A stretch of DNA of 64,000 bases, taken from Bradyrhizobium sp. SRL28. GTDB taxonomy: Bacteria > Pseudomonadota > Alphaproteobacteria > Rhizobiales > Xanthobacteraceae. The translations under genes were made by a program, and so were the position numbers. Shown piece by piece: positions 10,608 to 19,148 of this stretch; positions within the stretch are counted from its first letter, which is position 1, and each line of letters starts with the position of its first letter. The notes beneath the pieces are model-generated. The model was not told where the DNA came from and searched no databases. It was given only the letters and a program-made list of their open reading frames with translations. The stretch covers positions 110,200 to 174,199 of the forward strand of contig NZ_JAHEAG010000014.1 in the NCBI RefSeq assembly GCF_018596315.1, given 5' to 3'.

Positions 10608-12071
10608 TCATTGGGCCGAAATGCCCACCGTCGTTTGCGACTTCACGACCGGCGGCGGATTCCATTTACCGGTCAGCGCCTCTGACTTCGGCCCGTAAAG
10701 GCGCATGGTCAGATTGAAGGCTCCCTTCGGCGCCGGAAGCCAGTTGGCTTCGAGCTCCTTGCCGAGGCTCGCGTTCTGGAAATAGAGATCGAGCGAACCG
10801 TCCGGGTTGTATTTGAACGGCATCCAGCTAGAGACCGCAAAGCGGTTCAGTACGTTGCCGACCTGGAAGCCTTCCGGATCGTAAAGGGTGATCGACCAGA
10901 ACGCATTGACCGGAGGGGCGGCGCCTTTCTCGAACGTGATCGTGTATTTGTTTGCGCCATCGAGCGGCTTGCCGGATTCGTCGGCGAGATTGAGCGGATA
11001 GATGGCGTCCTCGGGCAGGTTGGCCCCGAGCCCCACCTGCGAGATGATCGCCCGCTTCAGGTAGTAATTGCCGTAAACGCCCATGGTGTCCGTGTTCATG
11101 GACCAGTTGTTGGCGACACGCGCCAGTGTCGGCACCTTCCACGCCATCAGCTTCTGGGCTTCCCGCGGCGCGGCTTCCAGCCCCCGCTGCACGGCGGGAT
11201 CGAGCTTGCTGATATCAAAGCTCTTGCCGGGTTCGATGCCGATTCTCCGCATCTGGGCGATGATCGGCTCGTCGGTGACGTGCGGCGGATGGAGCTTGAG
11301 CAACTCGGCTGCATAGGCGAAATAGGCGGCAGCCGTCATGGTATCGACCTGGACCTTGGGCGGCGTTTTCATATCCACGCTCGGGTCGGCCGTGAATTCG
11401 GCCGGCTTGGGTGTCTTTCCAAATTCTGAAAGCGGCGTGACTTTGTAACCCGCCTGGATCTGGTTAACCGCATTGTAGTCCGCCGGACCATCTGTCTTGG
11501 TGCGGCCGATCACCCAGACATAGGGTGTTGGCGCTTCGATCCGCTGCGTGTCCTTTGGAAGCTTGAACTCCTCGACAAACCTGTCGCGCAAATCCGGCCG
11601 CCAGCCGGCCGGCGTCAGCAGGAAGGTGCCGGCCTTGGTGCCCGTGGTTCGCCAGCCCGGCGATGCGAATACGTCCGTCCACATGTCGAGCATCGGCAGC
11701 AGATAGTAGCGTCCATTGGTATCGGGAACGCTGACGACGACAGGCTCTCTGGTCATGTCCAACCAGGAGGAGGAATAGAGCGTATCGAAATTCGGCCGCA
11801 CCACACCCTTGAAATCGGCCGGCGGGTATTCGCGCGCATTGGCGAACGTATTCATCGGGCCTTTAAGGCTCTCTTTTCCGGCTTCAACGTTTGTGAGTTG
11901 CTTGCGCGTGACGTCCATCGACAGCAGCGGGTAGAAATAGAGGTACGCGTCCACCGCAATGGCGCGCGCTTCATCCTCGTTGATGGGCGCCGCTGTCTGG
12001 GCCAGCGTCGCCGGCGCAGCGGCCGCGCCGAGGCAGAGAGACAATGTCAGCGTCAGAATTCCTCGATGCAT
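10608..12071 (-). CDS. DUF1254/DUF1214 exported protein, paralogue 1
   Basis: A 487-residue secreted protein with a clear signal peptide (TLTLSLCLGAAAAPATLAQ). The N-terminal DUF1254 domain carries AYLYFYPLLSMDVTRKQ and RPNFDTLYSSSWLDM; the C-terminal DUF1214 domain carries AFWSITLYDPEGF and WLPAPKGAFNLTMRLY. The pair of domains is widespread in proteobacteria, with no established enzymatic role. GAGGAGG lies eight bases ahead of ATG 12071. It is followed on the same strand, after about 180 bases, by the HlyD-type gene, and a second DUF1254 gene lies upstream, so the three may serve one envelope function. Confidence 0.88.
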   Translation of the reverse strand: MHRGILTLTLSLCLGAAAAPATLAQTAAPINEDEARAIAVDAYLYFYPLLSMDVTRKQLTNVEAGKESLKGPMNTFANAREYPPADFKGVVRPNFDTLYSSSWLDMTREPVVVSVPDTNGRYYLLPMLDMWTDVFASPGWRTTGTKAGTFLLTPAGWRPDLRDRFVEEFKLPKDTQRIEAPTPYVWVIGRTKTDGPADYNAVNQIQAGYKVTPLSEFGKTPKPAEFTADPSVDMKTPPKVQVDTMTAAAYFAYAAELLKLHPPHVTDEPIIAQMRRIGIEPGKSFDISKLDPAVQRGLEAAPREAQKLMAWKVPTLARVANNWSMNTDTMGVYGNYYLKRAIISQVGLGANLPEDAIYPLNLADESGKPLDGANKYTITFEKGAAPPVNAFWSITLYDPEGFQVGNVLNRFAVSSWMPFKYNPDGSLDLYFQNASLGKELEANWLPAPKGAFNLTMRLYGPKSEALTGKWNPPPVVKSQTTVGISAQ

Positions 12072-12790
12072 GTCGAATCCTCCTCTTCTGATGTTGTGCA
12101 GGGGGGGTGGTCTCGCTCGTGTGGCGGTAACCGAACGCCGCTTGGTGATGCTCCATTGCTTTTGCAAAAGACGGCAGTCGACGCGGAAGTGCTTGTCACT
12201 CCAGGCGTTCAAATCGGTGTCTTGACGTGTTATCGGCGACACAAAACGCCGCGGTGTTTGCTGATTTAAGTCAAGGTTCTCGGAAAAGTGATGCCAGGAA
12301 GCTAACGGCTGAAACGCGTCTTCAGCCACCTCCATGCGCGTTACGCTAGCACCGGCGTGAAATGACGGCGAGCCGTGCTCGTCATCTCGTTCGGCGTACT
12401 CCTTCCGAGGAATTTCTTGCCGAGGAATTTCTTGCGGCGTTTTGGCGCGCTTTAATTTGTCTCACACGGCACGCCGTGCAGTGATCGCCGAACGGTCAGT
12501 GGCGTTTCCATTCATACCGGGCACGGCAGAGATGCGCGCGGACAAAGAGCAGGTTGCCAGATTCCGATAGTCAGTTTAAGCGTGCCTTCGTGGGGCTCGC
12601 CTCCATCATTTGCGTGCAGTCCTTAAACTCCCATCGCAGCGTCGTGCCGGTCCCGCCGCACGCCAGCGGGACCGATACGAAGCAGCCGCATCACGACCTA
12701 TCGAACACGGCGCTCGATGAACCGAAGGCGCTCGATCTCACCAAGCTTCCGTGCGTCCGCCTGTTGAAGCATTCCCGCTTGTCGATCTTC
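12072..12790. other. Intergenic region between the two DUF1254 genes
   Basis: About 720 bases with no credible gene. It holds the promoter of DUF1254 paralogue 1 (minus strand) and the 3' flank of paralogue 2. A dispersed motif (AGATTCCGATAGTCAGTTTAAGCG split at 12559-12582) recurs at 15275-15298. Near-duplicate GAGGAATTTCTTGC blocks occur around 12408-12433. Confidence 0.55.
12559..12582. repeat. Dispersed 24-bp motif, copy 1
   Basis: AGATTCCGATAG plus TCAGTTTAAGCG. It matches 15275-15298 in 22 of 24 positions, and weaker similarity extends on both sides (TTGCCAG / CTGCAAG before, GTGGGGCTCGC / GTGGGAGGCTTCGC after). It may be a promoter or regulator site shared by this duplicated region. 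Confidence 0.5.
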
Positions 12791-14452
12791 TCAGTTCTTC
12801 CGCCCGACCGTATCTGGACCAGCGGCAGCGAGTTCAATCTCGCTCGGCCGCCAGGTCTTGGCGAAGAACGGCTCGAGCGGGCTGTAGAGACGCAGGAGCG
12901 TGAACCAGCCCTTGCCGGGCGTGGTCTGAATCCAATTTCCGCGCGGCACCCCCTGCGGCTGCGTCGGGCCGAAGTATATCGTTGTGGAGCCGTCGGCGCT
13001 GGCTTCGGCGGCGGGCGACGGATACCTCTGGCTGCCGGCACGCGGGAAGCGCTGTGGCGTATCAAGCATCGATCGAGTCTGGTTGTCGTAAACCGTGAAC
13101 GACCAGAACGCCCGCGCCGGGATATCTTTGGGGAGCGTCACCTTGTAGGTCTTGCCGCCGTCGTAGGGGTTGCCGGCGGAATCGACGAAGCCCATGAGAT
13201 ACTGCGAGCCGACATCGGGAATGCGCATGATCATGCCCGGCGAATCGAGCGTGTAGCCGTAGTAGAACGCCGTCCGCGAGTCGAGAGTCCGCGCGCCGGT
13301 CGGCGGAAGTGGCTTGAACATGCCGTCCTTGGTGAACTCCGGCGGCGGCGTCTCGAAGTTGGCGCCACCTTCCCACAGCATGTTGGCCCACATCGAGCCG
13401 GGGTAATACGACCATTCCGGATGAGACACGGCGGAGCGCCAGTTCAGCAGGCGGCCGGTCGCGTTGCCCACGGCGGCAGCATCGGTGAGGATCTTCTTCA
13501 TCCGTTCATCGGGCTTGAACGGCTTGCCCTTCACGATGCCGATGGCGGCGAGTTGACCGGCCAGTTCGACATCGTAACTGGTCGCCGGCTCCTGCTGAAC
13601 GTTCTCGTTGATCATTTCGTAGAAACCGTAGTCGCCTGGAGGAATCGTGTTGAACGCCTTACCGCTACCTTCAACGAACTTGGTTTCAGGCACCGGCGGG
13701 TTCTTGCCGAGACGGACAGTTCCTTCGAGAGCTGTAGCGATGCTCGTGCCTTCGCCACCCGGCGTGTAGGAATAGATCTTGAGGTGTTTCTTGATCAGCT
13801 CAACGGTTGGCTTGGGATCGTTGTTGACCAGGAAAGATCGCGCTGCATATATCACGCGGTTGGTCTTCGAGCGCGCGATGTAGAAGCCGCCTTCGGGCAG
13901 CGGGCCGTCGTAACCGGGCGGCACGAGCAGGTACTTGCCGCCTTCGCCGCGATCGGGGCCGGGGAAGCCGATATCGACGATCCACGAGAACCACATGTCG
14001 TTGATGGTGCCCAGTCCCTTCGGCGGCTGCTCCACCACCATCGGGCCCTTCAACAGGTTCACCATTGCGAAGTAGTAGATGGTGTCGGCGTTGGCCGTAA
14101 GAAACAGCGACTTTGCGTCCATCAGCTCGGAGTAGATGACCGGCGTGTTGTCCTCGGCGCCGATGCCTTGGAGGCCCTTGCCGATGGCATAGGCCGAGGC
14201 GCCGCGGAAGCTGTTGTTGTACACATCCAGCGCGCGCGTGAAGTCCAGCGTGTCGCGCACCTTCTCTGCGGTTTCCACCGTCGGTGCGCCGTCCTTGAAC
14301 TCAAGGGTGCCGATCCGGGTCTCGACCCGGTCCGGCGTTGTGAGCGAAGGAGGGATTGCGGCGGCAGTCTGGGCGACGGTTTCTCCGTTGGCAGCAAGAG
14401 TTGCGGCGAGAATGACTGTCAGGATAGGGAGATTACTGTAAGCGAGTTTCAT
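12791..14452 (-). CDS. DUF1254/DUF1214 exported protein, paralogue 2
   Basis: A 553-residue exported protein, longer than paralogue 1. The signal peptide covers about residues 1-28 (ILTVILAATLAANGETVAQ). DUF1254 features include NNSFRGASAYAIGKGLQ and TANADTIYYFAMVNL; the C-terminal DUF1214 part has RAFWSFTVYDNQTRSMLD, YFGPTQPQG and GWFTLLRLYSPLEPFF. I start at MKLAYSN (14452), where GGAGG lies eight bases upstream, rather than at the ATG that overlaps that ribosome site at 14467. It lies upstream of paralogue 1 on the same strand with a long gap, so separate transcription is likely. Function unknown. Confidence 0.88.
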   Translation of the reverse strand: MKLAYSNLPILTVILAATLAANGETVAQTAAAIPPSLTTPDRVETRIGTLEFKDGAPTVETAEKVRDTLDFTRALDVYNNSFRGASAYAIGKGLQGIGAEDNTPVIYSELMDAKSLFLTANADTIYYFAMVNLLKGPMVVEQPPKGLGTINDMWFSWIVDIGFPGPDRGEGGKYLLVPPGYDGPLPEGGFYIARSKTNRVIYAARSFLVNNDPKPTVELIKKHLKIYSYTPGGEGTSIATALEGTVRLGKNPPVPETKFVEGSGKAFNTIPPGDYGFYEMINENVQQEPATSYDVELAGQLAAIGIVKGKPFKPDERMKKILTDAAAVGNATGRLLNWRSAVSHPEWSYYPGSMWANMLWEGGANFETPPPEFTKDGMFKPLPPTGARTLDSRTAFYYGYTLDSPGMIMRIPDVGSQYLMGFVDSAGNPYDGGKTYKVTLPKDIPARAFWSFTVYDNQTRSMLDTPQRFPRAGSQRYPSPAAEASADGSTTIYFGPTQPQGVPRGNWIQTTPGKGWFTLLRLYSPLEPFFAKTWRPSEIELAAAGPDTVGRKN

Positions 14453-14546
14453 GGCCTTAACCTCCATTTGTATCTACCAGATACCGCTACGGCATATCGG
14501 CGGCGCCCTGGCTCCCGGCGTCGCGCGCCTGCCCTGCCGTCTCGTC

Positions 14547-14750
14547 TCAGTAACAGGGCGGATAGGGGTAATAGCCGCAGGCCGGACGGGCGTATGGGTG
14601 GTAGTACGTGGCCGCACCAAATGCGGCGGCGCCAGCGGCGCCGGCATCCATGGCGCCGCGAAATGCCGAATGGAGCGCTGTTTCGGTCTCGCACAACGTC
14701 GCGGTTACGGCGAGCATTCCGAAAATCTGATTCAGTGTTGCGATACGCAT
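14547..14750 (-). CDS. Small Tyr/Pro-rich exported peptide
   Basis: A 67-residue product with a hydrophobic start (LNQIFGMLAVTATLCE), an Ala/Gly-rich middle (GAMDAGAAGAAAFGAA) and an aromatic tail (TYYHPYARP, CGYYPYPPCY). The layout is like small exported glycine-zipper or structural peptides. Three cysteines are present. AAGGAATGATGTC precedes the ATG. It ends about 95 bases before the DUF1254 paralogue 2 start on the same strand and may be its leader gene. No family is recognised. Confidence 0.55.
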   Translation of the reverse strand: MRIATLNQIFGMLAVTATLCETETALHSAFRGAMDAGAAGAAAFGAATYYHPYARPACGYYPYPPCY

Positions 14751-14993
14751 GACATCATTCCTTGTACGAAAACCACGGAACGACTTGAGGCGCTCGCGCT
14801 TGGGCGCGTGAAAGAGCGTGCAACTGAATGTGCAACACCCGCTGCATTCAACGCTGTATGGCGTCTGCAGAATCGAAACAGGATTGCTGGAATTTCGATG
14901 CTATAAAGGTTGTCGTTGTAGGGCACTTCGAAGTGAGACTTCGGCTACCTCCACGGGCAGAAGGATAGCACAACCTAACAACGAGGGCCAGCG

Positions 14994-15216
14994 ATGATCA
15001 ATATTCTGTGCCTCCATCTCGTCGCGCTGTAGGCCGTGCTCCCGAAATTCAAGCTGGTGCGATGGGCCTGTTGTCCGGGACTATCTCGCTGTTAACAGGC
15101 GGATTTATCGGCCGGGAATGTCCGGCAGCGCCTCCGCGTTTGCCGGCAACGCGGGCGTGATCGGTCTTCTGGCGTCCATTCTGGTGCGGGTGACCTCCTA
15201 CACGGCATATCTCTAG
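14994..15216 (+). pseudogene. Decayed HlyD-type gene: N-terminus joined to C-terminus
   Basis: The first codons read MINILCLHLVAL, a TAG stop, then AVLPKFKLVRW, matching MLIILTLYLVLV and KLKLVRWGW of the intact HlyD-type protein at 9320-10429. A frame change gives LLSGTISLLTGGFIG (intact: ASGTVAVLIGAFIL). A second frame, from about 15112, reads GMSGSASAFAGNAGVIGLL and ends VTSYTAYL, matching GIPGTATVFAENAGVIGL and ISSYTAYL at the intact C-terminus. About 300 middle residues are deleted. The remnant is on the strand opposite the intact gene. Confidence 0.85.
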
Positions 15217-15274
15217 CCAGCGAGAAAAATGATCAGAATGCGCGAAAAAAGCGCGCGTCTTTAGATTGTGCTGC

Positions 15275-15298
15275 AAGATTCCGATAATCAATTTAAGC
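15275..15298. repeat. Dispersed 24-bp motif, copy 2
   Basis: AGATTCCGATAA plus TCAATTTAAGCG, matching 12559-12582. Here it lies 59 bases after the HlyD remnant and about 110 bases before the small hypothetical gene at 15409, so it may be part of that gene's promoter. Confidence 0.5.
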
Positions 15299-15408
15299 GA
15301 GGCTGTGGGAGGCTTCGCTATGATGAAAGCCGCCCGTGAGCCCATACAGGATGATGCGGGGTGCAATCGGGCCGTGCGTTACTGGCTGTTCTGATTTGGA
15401 ATCGAGCG

Positions 15409-15711
15409 ATGCAGAAAGTAATTGAATTTCGTGGCCCGCAGTCTGAAGCCGTGTCGGAGCCGCAGGCGGCGCCGCCGGCCATGGAGCCGATATTGGCGGT
15501 GGTGGATTCATTGTCCCGCACCCTCGATTGCATCAAGACCATGTGCGCGACCGAGCCGATCGGGCCGATCCGCGACAGACTGGAGACTGAACGGGCAAAT
15601 CTCGTCATCGGGCTTTTTGTCGCCCGGGTCGCCGCGATGCGGCTGTCTTCCGGCGAGCAGGCAGCGGATGTTTCAGCCAACTCGAACTTGCCGATCGCCC
15701 GCCGCGGCTGA
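15409..15711 (+). CDS. Hypothetical protein, 100 residues
   Basis: A soluble-looking 100-residue product beginning MQKVIEFRGPQSE with an Ala/Pro-rich stretch, then a predicted helix pair (EPILAVVDSLSRTLDCIKTM and PIRDRLETERANLVIGLFVARVAAMRL). No family is recognised. The start is chosen at MQKVIEF because the upstream extension to 15361 is not protein-like; the ribosome site (ATCGAGCG) is weak. It converges with the cupin gene, 14 bases between stops. Confidence 0.55.
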   Translation: MQKVIEFRGPQSEAVSEPQAAPPAMEPILAVVDSLSRTLDCIKTMCATEPIGPIRDRLETERANLVIGLFVARVAAMRLSSGEQAADVSANSNLPIARRG

Positions 15712-15725
15712 CGGTCGCGGCCGCA

Positions 15726-16259
15726 TTATCGCGCGCTGCGCTTCCACAGCCTGACCAGCGGGCCGTCTGCGCCCCTGACCGGATCGGTCTTCGGCAGCTT
15801 CACTTCCGGAATCGTCTTCAATGCTTTCGCGTGGTTCTCCGGCGTCGGCCGCGTGATCTGCATCGGCGGTCCCGGCGGATAGGCGCCGACCACGCAGAAA
15901 TCTTCGCTGGCCGATATCAACTGGTGGCCGGTCCCCGCGGGCAGGATCGCAACGTCGCCGGCCGATATCTCCAGTGCCTCGCCGTGGTCACCGCCGAACT
16001 GCACGCGCGCATGCCCGCGGGCGACGCCGAGCACCTCGTGCACGGTGGCATGATAGTGCGCATAGTCGTAGACGCCATTGCGCCACATCGCGCCCCAGCC
16101 ATTCGCGCCGAACAGTCCCTCGATGGTTTTTTCCGGGTGATCGTTGGCGACATCGACCGCGCCCTTGTAGACCAGGAACGGCATCGGGTTGTTCGGCACG
16201 AGGCCGTCGTCTTCAAAGATGAAGGTGAGGGGCTCGATATCGGCGCTGACGACGGACAT
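15726..16259 (-). CDS. YjlB-like cupin protein
   Basis: A 177-residue single-domain cupin. The metal-binding motif 1 is seen as HYHATVHEVLGVARGHARV (two His, Glu and a further His as ligands) and motif 2 as GDVAILPAGTGHQLI. The C-terminal segment FCVVGAYPPGPPMQITRP is typical of the YjlB group, whose reaction is unknown. GGAGGAAGCC directly precedes the ATG at 16259; a longer frame to 16298 would run into a repeat element. It stands alone between a hypothetical gene and carA. Confidence 0.87.
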   Translation of the reverse strand: MSVVSADIEPLTFIFEDDGLVPNNPMPFLVYKGAVDVANDHPEKTIEGLFGANGWGAMWRNGVYDYAHYHATVHEVLGVARGHARVQFGGDHGEALEISAGDVAILPAGTGHQLISASEDFCVVGAYPPGPPMQITRPTPENHAKALKTIPEVKLPKTDPVRGADGPLVRLWKRSAR

Positions 16260-16284
16260 GGGCTTCCTCCGCGAGTCGTAGAAC

Positions 16285-16375
16285 CGTAGGGTGGGCAAAG
16301 GAGCGTTAGCGACGTGCCCACCATTGTCTTGCTATGTGCAAGATGGTGGGCACGCTTCGCTTTGCCCACCATACG
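16285..16375. repeat. Palindromic repeat family A, copy 2
   Basis: It starts CGTAGGGTGGGCAAAG and ends CTTTGCCCACCATACG, with internal ACGTGCCCACCAT and ATGGTGGGCACG arms. Related copies are at 215-306 and 44785-44879. It separates the carA 3' end from the cupin promoter. Confidence 0.9.
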
Positions 16376-16478
16376 ATTCTACATCTTCAAACCGCCGTCC
16401 GTGCCTCACGTTCCCCTTGGAATCTCGAAAACCAGGCACGTCGTCGTCGCATGCGCGATCAATGACGGGGAGGGCGCC

Positions 16479-17669
16479 TTACGCCCGCTTGTTCGCCCGC
16501 ATCAGATCGGCGAACCGCTTGAACAAATAATGCGAGTCGCGCGGGCCCGGCGAGGCTTCGGGGTGGTACTGCACCGAGAATACCGGCTTGCCCTTGAGCT
16601 CGATGCCGCAATTGGAGCCGTCGAACAGTGAGATGTGGGTCTGCGTCGCGCCCTCCGGCAGCGTCGCCTGATCCACGGCAAAGCCGTGGTTCATGGAGGT
16701 GATCTCCACCTTGCCGGTGGTCTCGTCCTTGACCGGATGATTGGCGCCGTGATGGCCCTGATGCATCTTCATGGTCTTGGCGCCGACGGCGAGGCCCAGC
16801 ATCTGGTGACCCAGGCAGATGCCGAAGGTCGGCGTGCCCGATGCAATCACCTGCTGGATGACGGGCACCGCGTATTTGCCTGTCGCGGCCGGGTCGCCCG
16901 GGCCGTTGCTCAAGAACACGCCGTCCGGCTTCATCGCCAGAATGTCTTCGGCCGAGGTCGTTGCCGGCACCACCGTAACCTTGCAGCCTTCACCGGCGAG
17001 CAGCCGCAGAATGTTGCGCTTGATGCCGTAGTCGATCGCGACCACGTTGAACTCCGGGTCGCTCAGCCGGCCAAAACCCTTTTCCCAGGCCCATGGCGTC
17101 TCGTCCCAGGTGAAGCGCTGGGCCGACGTCACCATCGGCACCAGGTCCATGCCTTCGAGGCCCGGCCATTCGCGCGCCTCTTCCTTCATGCCATGCAGGT
17201 CGAACTCGCCGCTCTTCGAATGGGCGATCACCGCATTCGGCATGCCCTTGCTGCGGATCAGTGCGGTCAGCGCGCGGGTATCGATGCCGGAGAGACCAAT
17301 GATGCCGCGGGCGCGCAGCCACTGGTCGAGATGTTTGGTGGCGCGGTAGTTCGAGGGATCAGTGATGGCCGAGCGCAGGATCACGCCGCGCGCGCCCGGC
17401 GTCGCGGCCATGTTCACCGTCTCGATGTCTTCATCGTTGGTGCCGACATTGCCGATATGCGGGAAGGTGAAGGTGATCAGCTGCCCGGCATAGGAGGGAT
17501 CGGTGAGGATCTCCTCATAACCGGTCATCGCGGTGTTGAAGCAGACCTCGCCGACGGCGTGGCCTTCCGCGCCGAGGCCAAAACCCTCCAGCACGGTACC
17601 GTCGGCAAGCACGAGGAGCGCGGTCGGTTTGTGGTCCGGCCAGGCTGAGGCGTTTTCAGATGTTGTCAT
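16479..17669 (-). CDS. carA: Carbamoyl-phosphate synthase small (glutaminase) subunit
   Basis: CarA hydrolyses glutamine and channels ammonia to CarB. The 396-residue protein has the N-terminal CPSase_sm_chain domain (TAMTGYEEILTDPSYAGQ, FPHIGNVGTNDED) and a C-terminal class I amidotransferase. The nucleophile Cys lies in GTPTFGICLGHQMLGLA, and the His-Glu of the triad in QYHPEASPGP. An upstream region of about 280 bases separates it from the divergent yqeY gene. carB is about 11 kb downstream on the same strand with unrelated genes between, so the subunits are transcribed separately. Confidence 0.97.
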   Translation of the reverse strand: MTTSENASAWPDHKPTALLVLADGTVLEGFGLGAEGHAVGEVCFNTAMTGYEEILTDPSYAGQLITFTFPHIGNVGTNDEDIETVNMAATPGARGVILRSAITDPSNYRATKHLDQWLRARGIIGLSGIDTRALTALIRSKGMPNAVIAHSKSGEFDLHGMKEEAREWPGLEGMDLVPMVTSAQRFTWDETPWAWEKGFGRLSDPEFNVVAIDYGIKRNILRLLAGEGCKVTVVPATTSAEDILAMKPDGVFLSNGPGDPAATGKYAVPVIQQVIASGTPTFGICLGHQMLGLAVGAKTMKMHQGHHGANHPVKDETTGKVEITSMNHGFAVDQATLPEGATQTHISLFDGSNCGIELKGKPVFSVQYHPEASPGPRDSHYLFKRFADLMRANKRA

Positions 17670-17955
17670 GAGCGCACTTCATAGTCGCAAGCGCCCCCGC
17701 CCGTCAAAGCCGGAAGACGTGGATTCACATGCGTTTGCCGCATATTTGACAGCCGGTTCCGCCGCGTCAGCGTTTTTTGGCCAAATCGGTCCGAATCGGC
17801 CCGGCTCGCCTTAGCCAATCCCGCCGATTTCCAGCCTTGTCGGCCTGCGGATCGCCCCGTGATGCCAGTGGCGTGGCGCGCGCAGCCCCTATATAGACGC
17901 GGAATCTTCCGATAGACCAAGAGCCTTCCGGCGGCACCATTTTAGTGAGGCGACC
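17670..17955. other. Divergent promoter region between carA and yqeY
   Basis: About 290 bases between two divergent starts. It must hold both promoters. I do not see a clear pyrimidine-sensing leader, a terminator with a T run or a repeat element. The segment is slightly less GC-rich near 17740-17780. Confidence 0.5.
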
Positions 17956-18411
17956 ATGCTGCGCGACGACATCAACAACGCGGTCAAGGAGGCCATGAAG
18001 GCCAAGGACGAGCGCAAGCTCTCCACGCTGCGCATGGTCAATTCGACCATCAAGAACGCCGACATCGCCGCGCGCGGGGAGGGCAAGCCGCCGCTGTCAG
18101 ACGCCGATCTTCTTGGCGTGTTTCAGAAAATGATCAAGCAGCGCCAGGAATCGGTCGAGCTCTACGACAAGGGCGGCCGCGCCGAACTGGCTGCGCAGGA
18201 GCGCGAGGAGATCGCGATCATCTCGGCCTATCTGCCCAAGCAGATGTCGGAGGACGAGATGAAGGCCGCGATATCGGCCGCGGTCGCCGAAACCGGCGCT
18301 GCCGGCATGAAGGACATGGGCAAGGTGATCAGCGTGCTGCGCGCGAAGTTCGCCGGGCAGATGGATTTCGGAAAAGCCAGCGGCATGGTGAAGGCGGCGC
18401 TGACCGGATAG
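17956..18411 (+). CDS. GatB/YqeY domain protein
   Basis: A 151-residue YqeY-type protein, related to the tail domain of the GatB subunit of tRNA amidotransferase. Key features are the N-terminal helix LRDDINNAVKEAMKAKDERK, TLRMVNSTIKNADI, and the C-terminal QYE-like region ISAYLPKQMSEDEM with MGKVISVLRAKFAGQMDF. The family probably binds tRNA, but its role is not defined. AGGCGACC precedes the ATG. In many bacteria yqeY lies beside dnaG; here dnaG is 16 kb away. It is followed by folE on the same strand after 82 bases. Confidence 0.92.
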   Translation: MLRDDINNAVKEAMKAKDERKLSTLRMVNSTIKNADIAARGEGKPPLSDADLLGVFQKMIKQRQESVELYDKGGRAELAAQEREEIAIISAYLPKQMSEDEMKAAISAAVAETGAAGMKDMGKVISVLRAKFAGQMDFGKASGMVKAALTG

Positions 18412-18493
18412 CTTTTTCCTCGGGAACCTTTCCGTCGACGCAGCATCCAACGGGTTCAAGCTCCGTTGGCAATCGTCGTGAAAAGGCATCTCA

Positions 18494-19111
18494 ATGAATC
18501 CGAACGTACATGCACTGGATCGCGCAAGAGCACGGCCGTCCGAAATCCAAAGGCCCGATAGGGCCGAGGTCGAGTCGGCGGTGCGCACCATCATCCGATG
18601 GACCGGCGAAGATCCTGATAGGGACGGCCTGCGCGAGACGCCGGCACGCGTAACGCGCGCGTTCGAGGAATTCTTCGCAGGGTACGGACAGGACCCCGTC
18701 GAAATCCTGAGAAAGACCTTCGAGGAGATCGAAGGCTATGACGAGATGATCGTGCTGCGCGGCATCCGTTTCGAGAGCCATTGCGAACACCACATGGCGC
18801 CGATCATCGGCCAGGCCTGGGTGGCCTATATTCCAAACGGCCGCGTGGTCGGTATCAGCAAGCTGGCGCGCGTCGTCGATGTCTATGCCAGGCGTCTGCA
18901 GATTCAGGAAAAGATGACCGCGCAGATCGCCAACACCATCAATGACGTCCTGGAACCGCAGGGCGTCGGCGTCATTATCAAGGCGTCGCATCACTGCATG
19001 ACGACGCGCGGCGTGCACAAGCCGGACACCGACCTCGTGACCAGCCGCATGCTGGGATGCTTTCGCGACAACGCGCTGACCCGCCAGGAATTTTTGGGAA
19101 TGGCGACATAG
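18494..19111 (+). CDS. folE: GTP cyclohydrolase I (FolE, type IA)
   Basis: FolE converts GTP to dihydroneopterin triphosphate, the first step of folate synthesis. The 205-residue protein contains the zinc ligands of type IA enzymes: Cys97 and His100 in ESHCEHHMAP and Cys168 in SHHCMTTRG. Other conserved blocks are RETPARVTRAFEEFF, GISKLARVVDVYARRLQIQE and the C-terminal SRMLGCFRDN. The short N-terminal extension (first 25 residues) is charged and variable. It lies between yqeY and a Rieske-FAD reductase, 37 bases upstream of the latter, so they may share a transcript. Confidence 0.96.
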   Translation: MNPNVHALDRARARPSEIQRPDRAEVESAVRTIIRWTGEDPDRDGLRETPARVTRAFEEFFAGYGQDPVEILRKTFEEIEGYDEMIVLRGIRFESHCEHHMAPIIGQAWVAYIPNGRVVGISKLARVVDVYARRLQIQEKMTAQIANTINDVLEPQGVGVIIKASHHCMTTRGVHKPDTDLVTSRMLGCFRDNALTRQEFLGMAT

Positions 19112-19148
19112 CGCAACGCGAGCGGAGCAAGACACAGCGGAGGAAGAG

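Noticed and set aside
12554..14752. 732-codon open frame antisense to the second DUF1254 gene
   Set aside because: It is a high-GC mirror frame. The opposite strand has a signal peptide, ribosome site and domain matches; this one has none.
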